Shown: one piece after another, positions 33,401 through 44,333 of the stretch
Layout: every line of letters begins with the position of its first letter
Position numbering within the stretch: position 1 is the first letter of the stretch
NCBI GenBank assembly: GCA_009746045.1
Contig: RPFO01000034.1
Span: 223,501-287,500, forward strand
Source: Mesostigma viride
Taxonomy: Eukaryota > Streptophyta > Mesostigmatophyceae > Mesostigmatales > Mesostigmataceae
Direction: 5' to 3'
Length of the DNA stretch: 64,000 nt
Position numbers and translations under genes: made by a program
The notes under the pieces: model-generated
Told to the model about the DNA's origin: nothing
Seen by the model: the letters and a program-made list of their open reading frames with translations, nothing else
Database searches by the model: none

Positions 33401-34673
33401 GGCCAGAAAGAACTTCTATTGGCCAGGCATGCGAGAGTACATTGAGACGTACGTGCGCGAGTGTCCATCATGTCAGATCATGAAGTCCCGCAATACGGGC
33501 TCACAGGCGGTCCCCCAGACCCTACCAGACCCGATGGGCCCTTGGGATTCCCTGATGATGGATTTTGTTGGCCCCTTCCGGAAGACCAAGAATGGCAACA
33601 GCATGATTCTGGTTTTCCTGGACCGTTTGACGCGCATGTGTCACCTGGCACCATGTCCGGCCGAACTCACGGCCGAGGCTTGCGCTAAGCTATACCTTCA
33701 CCACGTGTTCAGGTACCACGGACTCAGCCGGCAATTCATATCGGACCGAGACAAGCTGTTCACGGCCCGCTTCTGGCAGGAGTTCTTTGAATGCCTGGGC
33801 ACCAAGGTGTCGCTGGGGACAGCATATCACAGCTCGTCCTCCCACCTGGTGGAGAGGCTGAACCGCACAGTGCAAGAGACCATGCGCCACTACACCGACG
33901 CGGTGGGAAGCAACTGGGAAGAGTTCTTGGGTTTGGTGGAGTTCTCCCTGAATAACGCCCCCCAGGCAGCTCATGGCTTCACACCATTCTTCCTCAACAC
34001 GGGCAGGCATCCGCTCACGCCGACTGACCTTCTCACAAGCCCAGCCTTAGCTGAAAAGTCGGTCCGGCGAGACACCCTCGAAGGGGTGGAGAGGCTGCTG
34101 GTCCAGATGCGCCAGGCCCATGACAGTGCGGTCAAGGGCTACCGGGCCGCCGCAGAGCGCTACATGGCGAGGACTGCTGGCCGCCTAGATGCGCGCACGC
34201 CGGCCATCGAGGTGGGCGACTGGGTACTGGTGGAAGGCCCCCGCCTAGGACGTTTCTCTGAGAAGGTAGAGGGTGAGCTCAAGACAAAGCTCCGTCCTAT
34301 GTTCCTGGGGCCACACAAGGTTCTGGAGAAGCTTGGAGATGTGATGTTCAAGGTGGACATCCCGAGCTCCTGGAACACTTCCTCCAACTTCCATCGAGAC
34401 CAGCTCAAGTTATACCACCAGAACTCCATCCAAGGTCGGCTCAACCCGCCGGCCCCTGTCGAGTACAACCCCGAGACTGGAGAACAGGAAGACGAGGTGG
34501 CCGAGATCGTGGACCACCGGGACATCAAGCGTGGGAGAGGTAGACAGCGACAGTATCGCGTACGGTGGCGTTTTGCTCAGCATGATTACGAGGATTCGTG
34601 GCGAACCGAGAATGAGCTAGAAGGGTGTGAACGTCTGCTTCGCGAGTATAAGGCCAAGCATGCCCTCCACTAG
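30364..34673 (+). pseudogene. pol: Chromovirus Pol, copy 1: PR-RT-RNase H-integrase-chromodomain, one frameshift
   Basis: The pol frame opens after a TGA at 30361 and overlaps the gag end by about 70 nt, consistent with a -1 frameshift, although only a weak slip site (GGGGGAAG) is visible. Protease: VDTGAS near 30814. RT: KWRLVTDYRKLNAIT, then YLDD at 31978-31989, with FLGHTLS and YYRRF. RNase H: ATDASKVAIGG, HQQELLAVVY, HTDHRPLTHLL and PDALSRR. Integrase: a zinc region with two His (HELHDSLAGGH) and CPSC, then core Asp (MMDFVGPF), Asp (FISDRDKLF) and Glu (HLVERLNR). C-terminal GPHKVLEKLGD is followed by a chromodomain (RQYRVRWRFAQHDYEDSW) that in this family reads histone marks to target insertion. 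One base appears lost near 32396-32410, between RT and RNase H, moving the rest to another frame. Everything else is open, so the damage is recent. Confidence 0.93.
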
Positions 34674-35234
34674 GCTACCGCGAAGGTAGTAGTGGTGGGG
34701 GCGCTATGACAACGGGCTTGATCACGTGTAGCCAGGATGCCGCGAAGGCACTTGTGTTATTCACGTCGATGTGTACGCACCATCGTGGTAATTGGGTATA
34801 AGAGCCTAGTATCAAGTGTACCCCTTTTTCACACTCACACGCCTTGAGTCGAGTGTGCGATGATCGCAGATGCTTCCACAGCAGCCCGACATGCAGCGAG
34901 GAGCCAGAGATATCGTTGTTCGCTGACAACGTTGACTTGCGGATGGACATGGACATGAACGTCCCGCAGCCATTGGCGGAGCCTAAGACTCCTGACCAAC
35001 GCCAGGTGCAAACAGGGCCGACTCGGCGAACGGGCGGTTCTGTCACACCTGCGGTGACACCGATCCAACAACGGGACGGTGATGCCGTGCGAACCATTCG
35101 GACCCAGGGAACGGGGGTGATGACGGTTCTTGTCGGGACGGGACCGACCCGGCCAACGGGCGGCTCGACCGACCTGACCAAGCCCGTTTCCGAGGTTGTT
35201 GAGCGCAACCAGAAACGGCCCCAGGTGGAACCGG
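34674..35234 (+). other. Region between pol and ORF3, chromovirus copy 1
   Basis: Contains a frame (34844-35545) with two GPTRxTGGS repeats and an Arg-rich stretch. It could be an N-terminal part of the ORF3 product in another frame, or untranslated. Copy 2 lacks about 200 bp corresponding to 34798-35005, so at least part is dispensable. Confidence 0.35.
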
Positions 35235-36011
35235 ATGCCCAGCGAGAAGTTAGACGTCGCGCATGTACGAACGAGGTGTCGGCGGGCAGCGTCTCCGCGG
35301 ATTCCCAGAGTCCGCGCCGAGAGGCTCGAACTTACTCCGAGCGGGTGGCCCGCGTGGAGGGCGTCCCGCGCCCATCTACCAGAGAGGCGTGGCCCGATAC
35401 CAGCGGTGGGCTTTATATCTCCCGCGCAGGGGTCTTTGCTCGTACAGCCGGCGCCATGGACGGTGGGCGCTTACGTCAGTGCGTTTCCCGGCCCACAACG
35501 AGTACGCCCCTTACGCGAGTTTCGGGGTGTTCCCGTCTACATTGAACTCCCACCACCGCCGTTCGTGGCCGTCGCCAGCGCGGACTATCACCGACCGCAA
35601 CCGCTGCACTTTGAGGCAGGAACCCATGCGTATGTGGAGCGAGGCTCCATGCGCGAGCTAGTCTGTTTCGACTTGCACCCAGGGAGGGCGGCCCCGCGAC
35701 CCCAGGACTGCCTCGAATCGACGCCAGAGGGTTCTGGTACGCGTTACGGCCCCAAGCGGGAGCTGCCAAAATACATGGTAGATGGTAAACCTCGAAAGGT
35801 TGACTGTCCCAAGTATGCTCCGTGCGAGGGAGAGGCATTCCTCGACTGGGTTGTGCCCAACTTTGTGAGGGCTCCGGGCTTTCGCTTCAACGCTCTCCAG
35901 GTGCGCGTCGTAGTGTTGACCATGGCGGGGGGTTTCTTTGCGGAGCATGGATGTGGGGTTATTGATTGGAACGCGGGCACAATCATGTTCACGCACCCGC
36001 AATACCTGGCC
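35235..36011 (+). pseudogene. Chromovirus ORF3 (unknown accessory protein), interrupted
   Basis: From ATG 35235 an open frame runs into the nested element at 36012. Its continuation resumes after 37992, where AFMSYWPTGTWVDLAQTRTN is encoded. The body is rich in Pro, aromatic and Cys residues (VYIELPPPPFVAV, SMRELVCFDLHPGR, AFLDWVVPNFVRAPGF, MAGGFFAEHGCGVIDWNAG). No membrane segment or signal peptide is evident, so it does not look like an envelope protein. I do not recognise the family. The copy-2 counterpart, at 44334-45218, is uninterrupted. Confidence 0.6.
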
Positions 36012-37983
36012 CCGCCGACGAGAATGGCTGACGGCGGTATGGCTGACGGCGGAGTTCAGATCTTTTGCGTCTGAGCCCCAAATTCGGTCAGACCACTTGC
36101 ATTCGATGCGCCTTTCTAAGACGCACTTGCCAGTATAAACGGTTACGGCTGCCACGCAGTATAGACAAAGTTACGCACGTGACCAGCTATGACGACTACC
36201 AAAGCAAAACGAGGGCTGGAAAAGGAGCTGGCACAGCTTCCCAGCGCCCAGCCCAACCCTCTCGCCCTCGCCATTGTTCAGCCGCCAGGCTTACCCGCCA
36301 AACCCTCGCCAAGCGCCTCGCCTGAGCCCAAGAAACCATGCCACGATCGCCACAAATGGAGCAAATTCTTGCCCGGCGACGGAATGTTCTCCCTCCTCGA
36401 GTGGCAGCAGCTGTCGCCGCAGGAAGTCGTCGAAGTTCTCCAGTTCCTCACACAGGAGCGGAAGCTCTTTGTGCCCTGGACAAGGGCGGCTATCGACTAC
36501 CGCGACACGTCCTGGCTCTACACCTGTGCCGAATCCCGCCAACGCGAGTCTATCTTGACCAGCTACTACCAGCGCAGCTTCGGCGCCATCCACAGAGAAC
36601 TTTGGAACGCACTCAACGCCCCAGCCCCCGCACAGCCGGCAGCCCCATCGGCTTCCTCCCTCTGCAAGGATGACATCCGCGCAGTGCTGGAGGAGCACGT
36701 GACCTGGCCGCTGGCCGAGAAGATGACCTCGCTGAACACCACGCTCAACACGGTCGAGGCCCGGGTCTCCAACGTGGAAACCAAGGTCGTCCACAAGCTA
36801 CAACCACAGTTCACGGCGCTACACACCGCGGCGCAGGCTTCGGAAACGCATGCTGCACTTGTCTCTCGCCTTAACCAGGTGGAAGGCAAGTGCGGCGTGC
36901 TCATGAAGAAGCTTGAGGCCATCACCGCCCACACCGAGGCCCTGGCCACACAGGTCCCAAAGCTAGCGGAGCAGACGGCCACCATTGCCTCCCAGCCACC
37001 CCGGCAGGATGCTGGTGACCTCCCGCTCTCCTACGCGGACCTGCTGCGGACAGCGACCGCCTCCACCACCGACGCCATCGCCACGAAGCTCCAGGAGCTG
37101 GAGGACCACCGCCAGGCCCAGCAACGGGAGGTCACCGATCGCGCTCGCCGCGAGTGCCGAGTGGTGCTACGTCGCTTCCCCCAGAAGCCAGGTGAGACGT
37201 CAACCTCCCTTGCTGACGAGATCAAGAAACAGCTTCTTACCCTCATGGGCCTGGTAGGTGAGGTAGAACTGCGTGGGTGCCACCGCCTTCCCCACTCACG
37301 GGACAAGGCGGCCACCCCACCAGTCCTGCTCACCTTCCTCTCCCCTGAGGATAAGCAGCGGTTCCTCTCTCGTCGCAAGCGGTTGCACGACCTCACCTGG
37401 ACGCTGGATGACGACCTAACCCCCGCTCAGCAACAGCAGCGACGCGACCTGTGGCCGGAATACCTCCGCCATAAGCAGGACCCCCAGAAGCCCAAGGTGT
37501 ACTGGAGGGGCGGGGACCTGATGATCAACCACAAGATGTGGACGCCCCCAGCGGGCTAGAATAGCAATAGCCCTAGCTTGTAACCATTGGAGTCACTGTC
37601 GCTAAGGCAGCCATGCCTAGAATGTTTGCCTAGCTGTGCCAACAAACCTAGTCACGTGCCGCCAACGCACGGTACACAACCAGCCATAGCCTTAGCCTAG
37701 TTCTAGTACAGCCATGCTACGCCCTGGCTATGTTCAGATTACTTGCCCACGCTCCCAAGTGCTATGACATGCTCACATGGGTCTTATTGCACCCACAGTT
37801 TGCCGGATCGTTAGCCTGTCCTTTTAGCTAGCCGCGCCCGATTGCAGCTGTGGCATGCCTTTGGCATGAAGGAGACTGGGGGTCTCTGCCCTTTCTCCTG
37901 TAGTGCACACACAGGGATTAAAAGCACTTCGGTGCTCCGTGACTCCCCAACGGGAGCACGAGTTTAATTAATTAATTAATTAA
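36012..37983 (+). mobile_element. ORF1-only non-LTR retrotransposon (HAL1-like), copy A, complete
   Basis: Bounded by a target duplication TACCTGGCC (36003-36011 and 37984-37992) inside ORF3 of the chromovirus. Structure: 5' leader with a 14-bp tandem repeat (ATGGCTGACGGCGG twice), a single ORF1 (36189-37559), about 400 bp of 3' UTR, a terminal hairpin CTCCC-CAAC-GGGAG (37943-37956), and a (TTAA)5 tail (37964-37983). There is no ORF2 (endonuclease/RT), yet both ends look complete. It therefore resembles mammalian HAL1, an element that keeps ORF1 and relies on another LINE for RT. Confidence 0.88.
36189..37559 (+). CDS. L1-type ORF1 protein (coiled coil + RRM + C-terminal domain), copy A
   Basis: 456 codons from an ATG at 36189. 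Residues 1-50 are basic and Pro-rich. Residues about 165-270 are heptad-rich (MTSLNTTLNTVEARVSNVET through LVSRLNQVEGKCGVLMKKLE), a coiled coil expected to trimerise. Residues about 325-395 form an RRM-like segment (ECRVVLRRFPQKPGETSTSL, ELRGCHRLP). Residues about 396-450 match the L1 ORF1p C-terminal domain: PVLLTFLSPEDKQRFLSRRK, LTPAQQQQRRDLWPEYL, KVYWRGGDLMI. L1 ORF1p binds element RNA and acts as a nucleic-acid chaperone. The frame is intact, so this protein could still be made. Confidence 0.88.
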   Translation: MTTTKAKRGLEKELAQLPSAQPNPLALAIVQPPGLPAKPSPSASPEPKKPCHDRHKWSKFLPGDGMFSLLEWQQLSPQEVVEVLQFLTQERKLFVPWTRAAIDYRDTSWLYTCAESRQRESILTSYYQRSFGAIHRELWNALNAPAPAQPAAPSASSLCKDDIRAVLEEHVTWPLAEKMTSLNTTLNTVEARVSNVETKVVHKLQPQFTALHTAAQASETHAALVSRLNQVEGKCGVLMKKLEAITAHTEALATQVPKLAEQTATIASQPPRQDAGDLPLSYADLLRTATASTTDAIATKLQELEDHRQAQQREVTDRARRECRVVLRRFPQKPGETSTSLADEIKKQLLTLMGLVGEVELRGCHRLPHSRDKAATPPVLLTFLSPEDKQRFLSRRKRLHDLTWTLDDDLTPAQQQQRRDLWPEYLRHKQDPQKPKVYWRGGDLMINHKMWTPPAG

Positions 37984-37992
37984 TACCTGGCC

Positions 37993-39037
37993 GCATTCAT
38001 GTCGTACTGGCCCACCGGGACGTGGGTAGACCTCGCTCAAACGCGCACCAACGTGAACGAATACCAGCTCGCATACAATGCGGATCACCTCGCTAATCCC
38101 GGGAAGATCCTCGAGGAAATTGGTGAGCAGGGTCGCCAGGTACTCCACGAGTATCGTCAACGGAAGGCGCGGTCGGGAGGGGTGGGCCCTAGCATTGGAG
38201 GAATGTGAGGGTCGCGACCTCCTCATGGACAGTTCTGCACGCGAGCACCTCCCGTAGTCGCTGATGACGACTGCCGTGATCCATATTTTGGCCTTTGCTC
38301 GGCGGTGGCGTTTACAACGCTGTCACATGCTGGCGCGTGCGCGCCCCGCGGATCACTGTTGCGCACCCCAACTGTTGCGTGCCCGCCACTGTGCATGGTC
38401 GCGCGCAACATGTCTGCCACGCGCGTATTATTATCCCAGTTGTGATACGCATCGTCGCCTGCAACCATGCATCCGGTAGTATTGGTATCGGTCGACCCCA
38501 TCAATTGGGTTAATTGTCTTGCATGGCGTTGATTGGTGTGCGCCTCTGATTCGGGTCGCTGGCGGAATTTTATATGCTGCCGCGGCCCTGCACTAGCGCG
38601 GTCGCCAGGGAGGGCAGCGGTGAGAGGGAAATTAATTGATGGATTTGTGGGAAGTGGGGGAGATTCCAGGAAGGATTATGGGGGTTCCTGTTCCTGCTGT
38701 TCCAGCCCAGAGATCCAGAGTCCAGTCACATTGCTCTCATGAATTGCAACGGGATGGCGACAGCATCCCATCGGCTATCAAGGAATTGTCCTTGTGTGGC
38801 AACGCCGGGGAGAATTGGCTTTACTAACCCGCTGGCGAACAGGGGTTGGGACATAGTATCCCCATGGCCGATTTTGTACTATTGTTCTCTATAGCTGACT
38901 GCCCAGCCTGGGCAATTGTCGCTTTTGTGTGTTGCTTGTTTTGCTTGCAAGAGCTTCTTTTTTTTCTTGTTTGTTTGTTTGTGTTAATTGTCTTGTTGCG
39001 TGCGCCCCAAGCCTGGACGATATAGCTATCGTCCCCT
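37993..39037 (+). other. ORF3 end and 3' untranslated region, chromovirus copy 1
   Basis: The ORF3 frame ends near 38208. The remainder holds no other gene. Compared with copy 2, about 110 bp are missing at 38236, between two GGACAGT direct repeats, which points to a slippage or single-strand-annealing deletion. Confidence 0.55.
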
Positions 39038-39051
39038 GGGGAAGGGAGGAG
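39038..39051 (+). promoter_or_regulatory. Polypurine tract, copy 1
   Basis: GGGGAAGGGAGGAG directly precedes the 3' LTR, where plus-strand DNA synthesis is primed. Confidence 0.9.
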
Positions 39052-39719
39052 TGTTACGGCCCAGACCTTTGTATGGGCGTAACAATGCCTTCAATAAATA
39101 AGTCGAAAGTCATTTGTTATTCGTTTGGGACTTTCGATAGCTCGCTTTCATAGTCCGCCGGACTATAGAACTCAGTTCGGGACTTAATTGGGAATTTGTC
39201 CTAAGTTCGGGACTTGTGTGTGTTTATTTGGTACCTTGTATGTTCCGGACCAGTTATTTTGGGCCTAGCCAGAAGTACGAGATCTTCTAGGGGCCGGACC
39301 GGCCCTAGACGTCAGACAGAACCTATTGGGGCTTGACGGCAGTATCTGGAAGATCGGCGCGCATGTCGGCGCGCCGGCACACCAACTTGCCAGCTTGGTA
39401 GCGCAGCTAGGTGAAATTGGTCTGTGGACGATGGACTCGCTCTCTTTGGTTTGATGATTAATGAAACGAGTGTTGACGACTCTCTCAGACCAGGGGGCAC
39501 TATTCCGGATGCCATTTGCCTCATGACATGCCGTGTTATATAGCTAGATTAATTAATCATGCTATAAGGCCTAGCTGAGAACAAACCGCTGCTCAGTTAG
39601 TCAATTTACTGCGATCTTTGCTTGCTATCGCGGTACGCGGATGCGCGGCTATGCCGGCTTATTAAACTGCACCTTATACTAGATTAGATCTTTCGCACCG
39701 TCCGGCACAGGACGTAACA
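39052..39719 (+). repeat. 3' LTR, chromovirus copy 1
   Basis: 668 bp, about 99.4% identical to 26293-26960 by eye (about four differences). Followed by the CCACT target duplication at 39720-39724. Confidence 0.97.
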
Positions 39720-39724
39720 CCACT

Positions 39725-41343
39725 TGATGATGCACCTTGAAATATATACATATATATATTTAATTTTTCCTGATTTCAGAGTACATGGTCAGATATGGAC
39801 ATCGAAGGTTAGCAAGAGCAAGTATGGAAATTCAAATCACACTCAGATTTCATCAAGAAACGCAGCCTTGGTTAGTCATGACGACGGTTTGCAGTAAAAG
39901 GGAGCCAGAAAATAGGGCAGTGTTCATAGCACCTTTTGAGGTACGTCCGGTAAAGGTTTGATGCCTGCTATAAGGCTTTCAGTTCGTTGTTAGTCTGGGC
40001 TTGCAGACTGTATGGCTTCTGCTGACCCTTGCGGAGGTGTCTATTCTTTATCGTGTATTCACGAATCGGAGGCTTTGATTATTCCACGCCAGCAAGGCGT
40101 CTCGACCGTCGGGGTTTTGGTGCGGAAGGTTGTTGTTTGATATAAACGGGGCCGCTCGTGTAGCCATTTGCCCGCGGGTAGTTTATGGATTATCTTTGCT
40201 GGTCAGGCAGTCTTTAGAAGAGCTCATGTGAGCCAAAGTCGATGCCGATTCTCAATGCAGCGTGACTGCAGCACATTCTGGACCTGTGCACTGAGTTGCG
40301 GACATCATTGCTGTTTTCTTTTTTGAACTTGATGGTGGCAAAGCGGTGTAAGCCTCATGGAAGTCAGACATTGGCATGGTTGTGGGGCATCGTAGGGACT
40401 GGATGTCTTCCCCGGTTTCCTTGCCATTTTTTTTCTCTGTCAAAAAGAAGCTATATAGCAATCATGCTTACCGGCATGCAGGATCAGGCAAAGTCGGTAT
40501 GCTTTGACTGCTGATTGTATCAACAATAGGCTTTCAGGATGCACAGGGGGCTCCATCATACTTCATATACCTACATGGCATAACTGAATATTTTTTCGTA
40601 TGGGAAGTGTCTTGCATGCGTACCATGTTTTAGCATGAGCCCAGGGATACCCCAAGCATGTATGATTGCTTTGGTGGCTGTAAAATCATCATGTTCCTTG
40701 CCGGGCCGTGACCCAACTGCGCTCATGTACGCCCATGATAGTGTCACAACATGCCCTAGTTGACGAGAAATGCTTGAAACAACCCTGAAAACCATGAGAT
40801 CTAGTGGTCATGTACAATTGCGTATCAAAGTTATGCGTATTGTGTCGTTCTATACATTATACAGACTCGGTCTTCATCTTTATTACTCTCACTGTTATGT
40901 TTGTTCATCCTGTCTATTTCTTCACTGCCTAGCCCTTTTCACCTTACACTTTTTCTTTGGAGTGAGCTGGGCACGAGGCTTTAGACCCTGTTGGACAGGA
41001 GACCCCCAGCCGGGCACCATGGGCGCTGAAACATCGAACTCCTGACCCATTCTCCAACATCGCCTGTGCCTCACCACATCCCAGCAATGACCTCCTTCTT
41101 TATTCCATTTTTGTTTCTGTTATTATTATTACGAGCTTTACTTTGTCTGTATTCACTATTGTTCGTAGTATTACAAGTTACATTTTCTTTTCTTTTTTCT
41201 TTCTTTCTTTTTCTTTTTTCTCTTCCCCTTTGTAATGTTTCCTCCTTACTTTTTCTTTTAAATAGCCCCTTTGTGTATGTGTGTATGCGTTCGCTCTTTT
41301 CCTTCTTAGTTTTTTTTTTTTTTTTTTTTTTTTTTTTGTTGTT

Positions 41344-41393
<50 letters not shown>

Positions 41394-42716
41394 TGTTTTC
41401 CCTATCAACCTTTCTTGTTACCCTCTGTCTCGCTCCATGCAGGTCTTCCTAGAGATAGCCACGCGGCTCCCGCGGCCTTCGCGTCTTTCCTCTCAGACAA
41501 CTACCCTAGTCCTTCCACGGCGTTGGATCGCCATGCGTCCAGGCATAGTTGTCTCACTTCATAACCGCGTGTGCTACGCATATGGGAACTCTGGCTATAA
41601 GGCAGGACCAGCCGTTGGCTCCACTATAACAAATGCTCCATCACGCGCATCTAAGTTTGTTGATGACCACCTTATTGATGATGACCATCTTTGGCCTTAC
41701 CCCGGCTGTTGGGAGCCTCGCGCAAGTACACACGCGACCAATCCAAAAAGGAGGAACTGATTGCTGGGCCAATCGCAAGCTTTTATAGATATCTCCCAAG
41801 CTGTCAAAGCCAGATCCAAACACGCGCGAAGCGCATGGCGTGCCGGCAAGCGTGTGGCCGGGTTAGCGGCCTTCCGGCCCTCCGGAGCGAAGCGAAGGTA
41901 CACGTTACTAGCTTTTTCCCTTCGATCAGAGCGCAGCGCATGAGCATGTACTTACTGCACAAGTCTCGAGTGCAGACACGTGTGTAGCACTCCTACACAC
42001 AGATCTCGAATGATTTATCTAGTACTAAATCCGAAAGGCTTGCATCACTCCCCGGAAAGGAGAACTTTTGCGGATGACTGTAGGTGTCAGTTGGCGATGC
42101 CTTAGGATCCGGAGACGTCCGTCCTATAGTCAGCAAAATATTGGTGCGAGAGGTCCCCAGTTCGATTCCGGCCTGGATTCATTTGCAGATCGCGTTTTTC
42201 CGCGTTTTCTGCGGACCGGCACTGAACGCAAATGGTTTTCACCTTTGGGATGTGCCAAATCAGAATGTACTTACTCCGAACTACGCGTTGAAAATACCAA
42301 CCGGCCGTCATGTACCGAGGGCGCCGCCGGCAAAGTAGCGGTGAGTAAATGGGCGATGGGTGGCACGCTGGGCCAGGTCCTTTGGGTGGCATGCTGGGCC
42401 TTTGGGGCTTGGCGAAGACCAAACGGGCGCAGCGCCAGCGGGGGGCCACCGGGCGAGGCGCGGCCGGCCGACATGCGACGGGCCGGCCCAGCGGGTGCCC
42501 GGGTAGCGGGTAGAACATCGGGCGCGTGTTGACATGCGGTTGGCATTCCCAACAAGCCAGCGGGCGGGCTTGCTGTGAGCGGGCTGCGGTCACGACGGAG
42601 CAGGCGGGGCCATCCGGTGGACCGGCGGCGAGGCCATGGCGGGGGCTGCGGGCGGGCCAGCCCGGTGCGGCGGGAGGGCCGCGGGTTCATTAATTAATTA
42701 ATTTATTAATTAAGAA
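39725..42716. other. Intergenic between the two chromovirus copies, no firm gene
   Basis: No domain-bearing ORF. A plus-strand frame around 41440-41760 follows a pyrimidine-rich stretch ending CATGCAG and may be a terminal exon, but I recognise nothing in it. The segment 42340-42690 is strongly GC-rich and repetitive. A (TTAA)n-like tract lies at 42690-42713. Confidence 0.4.
41310..41386. repeat. T28 and (GT)n microsatellite
   Basis: A 28-base T run at 41310-41337 followed by about 21 GT units from 41345. Confidence 0.95.
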
Positions 42717-42721
42717 CATAC

Positions 42722-43387
42722 TGTTACGTCCTGTGCCGGACGGTGCGAAAGATCTAATCTAGTATAAGGTGCAGTTTAATAAGCCGGCATAGCCGCGCAT
42801 CCGCGTACCGCGATAGCAAGCAAAGATCGCAGTAAATTGACTAACTGAGCAGCGGTTTATCCTCAGCTAGGCCTTATAGCCTGATTAATTAATCTAGCTA
42901 TATAACACGGCATGTCATGAGGCAAATGACATCCGGATTAGTGCCCCTTGGTCTGAGAGAGTCGTCAACACTCGTTTCATTAATCATCAAACCAAAGAGT
43001 GAGAGTCCATCGTCCACAGACCAATTTCACCTAGCTGCGCTACCAAGCTGGCAAGTTGGTGTGCAGGCGCGCCGACATGCGCGCCGATCTTCCAGATACT
43101 GCCGTCAAGCCCCAATAGGTTCTGTATGACGTCTAGGGCCGGCCCGGCCCCTAGAAGATCTCGTACTTCTGACTAGGCCCAAAATAACTGGTCCGGAACA
43201 CACAAGTACCAAATAAACACACAAAGTCCCGAACTTAGGACAAATTCCCAAATAAGTCCCGAATTGAGTCCTATAGTCCGGCGGACTATGAAAGCGAGCT
43301 ATCGAAAGTCCCAAACGAATAACAAATGACTTTCGACTTATTTATTGAAGGCATTGTTACGCCCATACAAAGGTCTGGGCCGTAACA
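42722..43387 (-). repeat. 3' LTR, chromovirus copy 2
   Basis: Left-hand LTR on the plus strand. A polypurine tract (complement of TCCTCCCTTCCCC) directly adjoins at 43388-43401. Confidence 0.97.
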
Positions 43388-44333
43388 CTCCTCCCTTCCC
43401 CAGGGGACGATAGCTATATCGTCCAGGCTTGGGGCGCACGCAACAAGACAATTAACACAAACAAACAAACAAGAAAAAAAGAAGCTCTTGCAAGCAAAAC
43501 AAGCAACACACAAAAGCGACAATTGCCCAGGCTGGGCAGTCAGCTATAGAGAACAATAGTACAAAATCGGCCATGGGGATACTATGTCCCAACCCCTGTT
43601 CGCCAGCGGGTTAGTAAAGCCAATTCTCCCCGGCGTTGCCACACAAGGACAATTCCTTGATAGCCGATGGGATGCTGTCGCCATCCCGTTGCAATCCATG
43701 AGGGCAATGTGACTGGAAACTCTGGATCTCTGGACTGGAACAGCAGGAACAGGAACCCCCATAATCCTTCCTGGAATCTCCCCCACTTCCCACAAATCCA
43801 TCAATTAATTTCCCTCTCACCGCTGCCCTCCCTGGCGACCGCGCTAGTGCAGGGCCGCGGCAGCATATAAAATTCCGCCAGCGACCCGAATCAGAGGCGC
43901 ACACCAATCAACGCCATGCAAGACAATTAACCCAATTGATGGGGTCGACCGATACCAATACTACCGGATGCATGGTTGCAGGCGACGATGCTTATCACAA
44001 CTGGGATAATAATACGCGCGTGGCAGACATGTTGCGCGCGACCATGCACAGTGGCGGGCACGCAACAGTTGGGTGCGCAACAGTGATCCGCGGGGCGCGC
44101 ACGCGCCAGCATGTGACAGCGTTGTAAACGCCACCGCCGAGCAAAGGCCAAAATATGGATCACGGCAGTCGTCATCAGCGACTACGGGAGGTGCTCGCGT
44201 GCAGAACTGTCCAATGCGGTCGATGCAGGGAGGACCACCAAGCTGAATCACGTCTTGCCTGTGCGGAGATGCGCGCGCAAGCGCTGAACTCGTCATCCCG
44301 TCTGCAAGACTGTCCATGAGGAGGTCGCGACCC

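Larger units (their letters stand above)
26293..39719 (+). mobile_element. Chromovirus (Ty3/Gypsy with chromodomain), copy 1
   Basis: A complete 13.4-kb insertion with LTRs 26293-26960 and 39052-39719 and a 5-bp target duplication CCACT (26288-26292 and 39720-39724). Order: LTR, PBS, ORF0 with a hybrid-binding domain, gag, pol (PR-RT-RNase H-integrase-chromodomain), ORF3, polypurine tract, LTR. The LTRs differ at only about four positions, so insertion is recent. A 1.97-kb non-LTR element sits in ORF3 (36012-37983). Without it and its target duplication the element is about 11.4 kb, large for a chromovirus, because of the two extra ORFs and long flanking regions. Pol carries one frameshift. 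Confidence 0.97.

Noticed and set aside
34844..35545. Envelope gene after pol
   Set aside because: No signal peptide, transmembrane helix or glycoprotein-like features in this frame or in ORF3.
37964..37983. TTAA tracts as assembly linkers
   Set aside because: They differ in length, follow conserved hairpins, and in two cases sit precisely inside target duplications, so they are biological.
41281..41760. 159-codon ORF containing a poly-Phe and Val-Cys stretch
   Set aside because: The first half is the T28/(GT)n microsatellite. The second half may be an exon but nothing in it is recognisable.
42080..42175. tRNA gene or tRNA-derived SINE head (A-box-like TGTCAGTTGG, B-box-like AGTTCGATTCC)
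   Set aside because: The T-stem does not pair properly and no matching acceptor stem is found. A SINE ending in the TTAA tract at 42690 is possible but unsupported.
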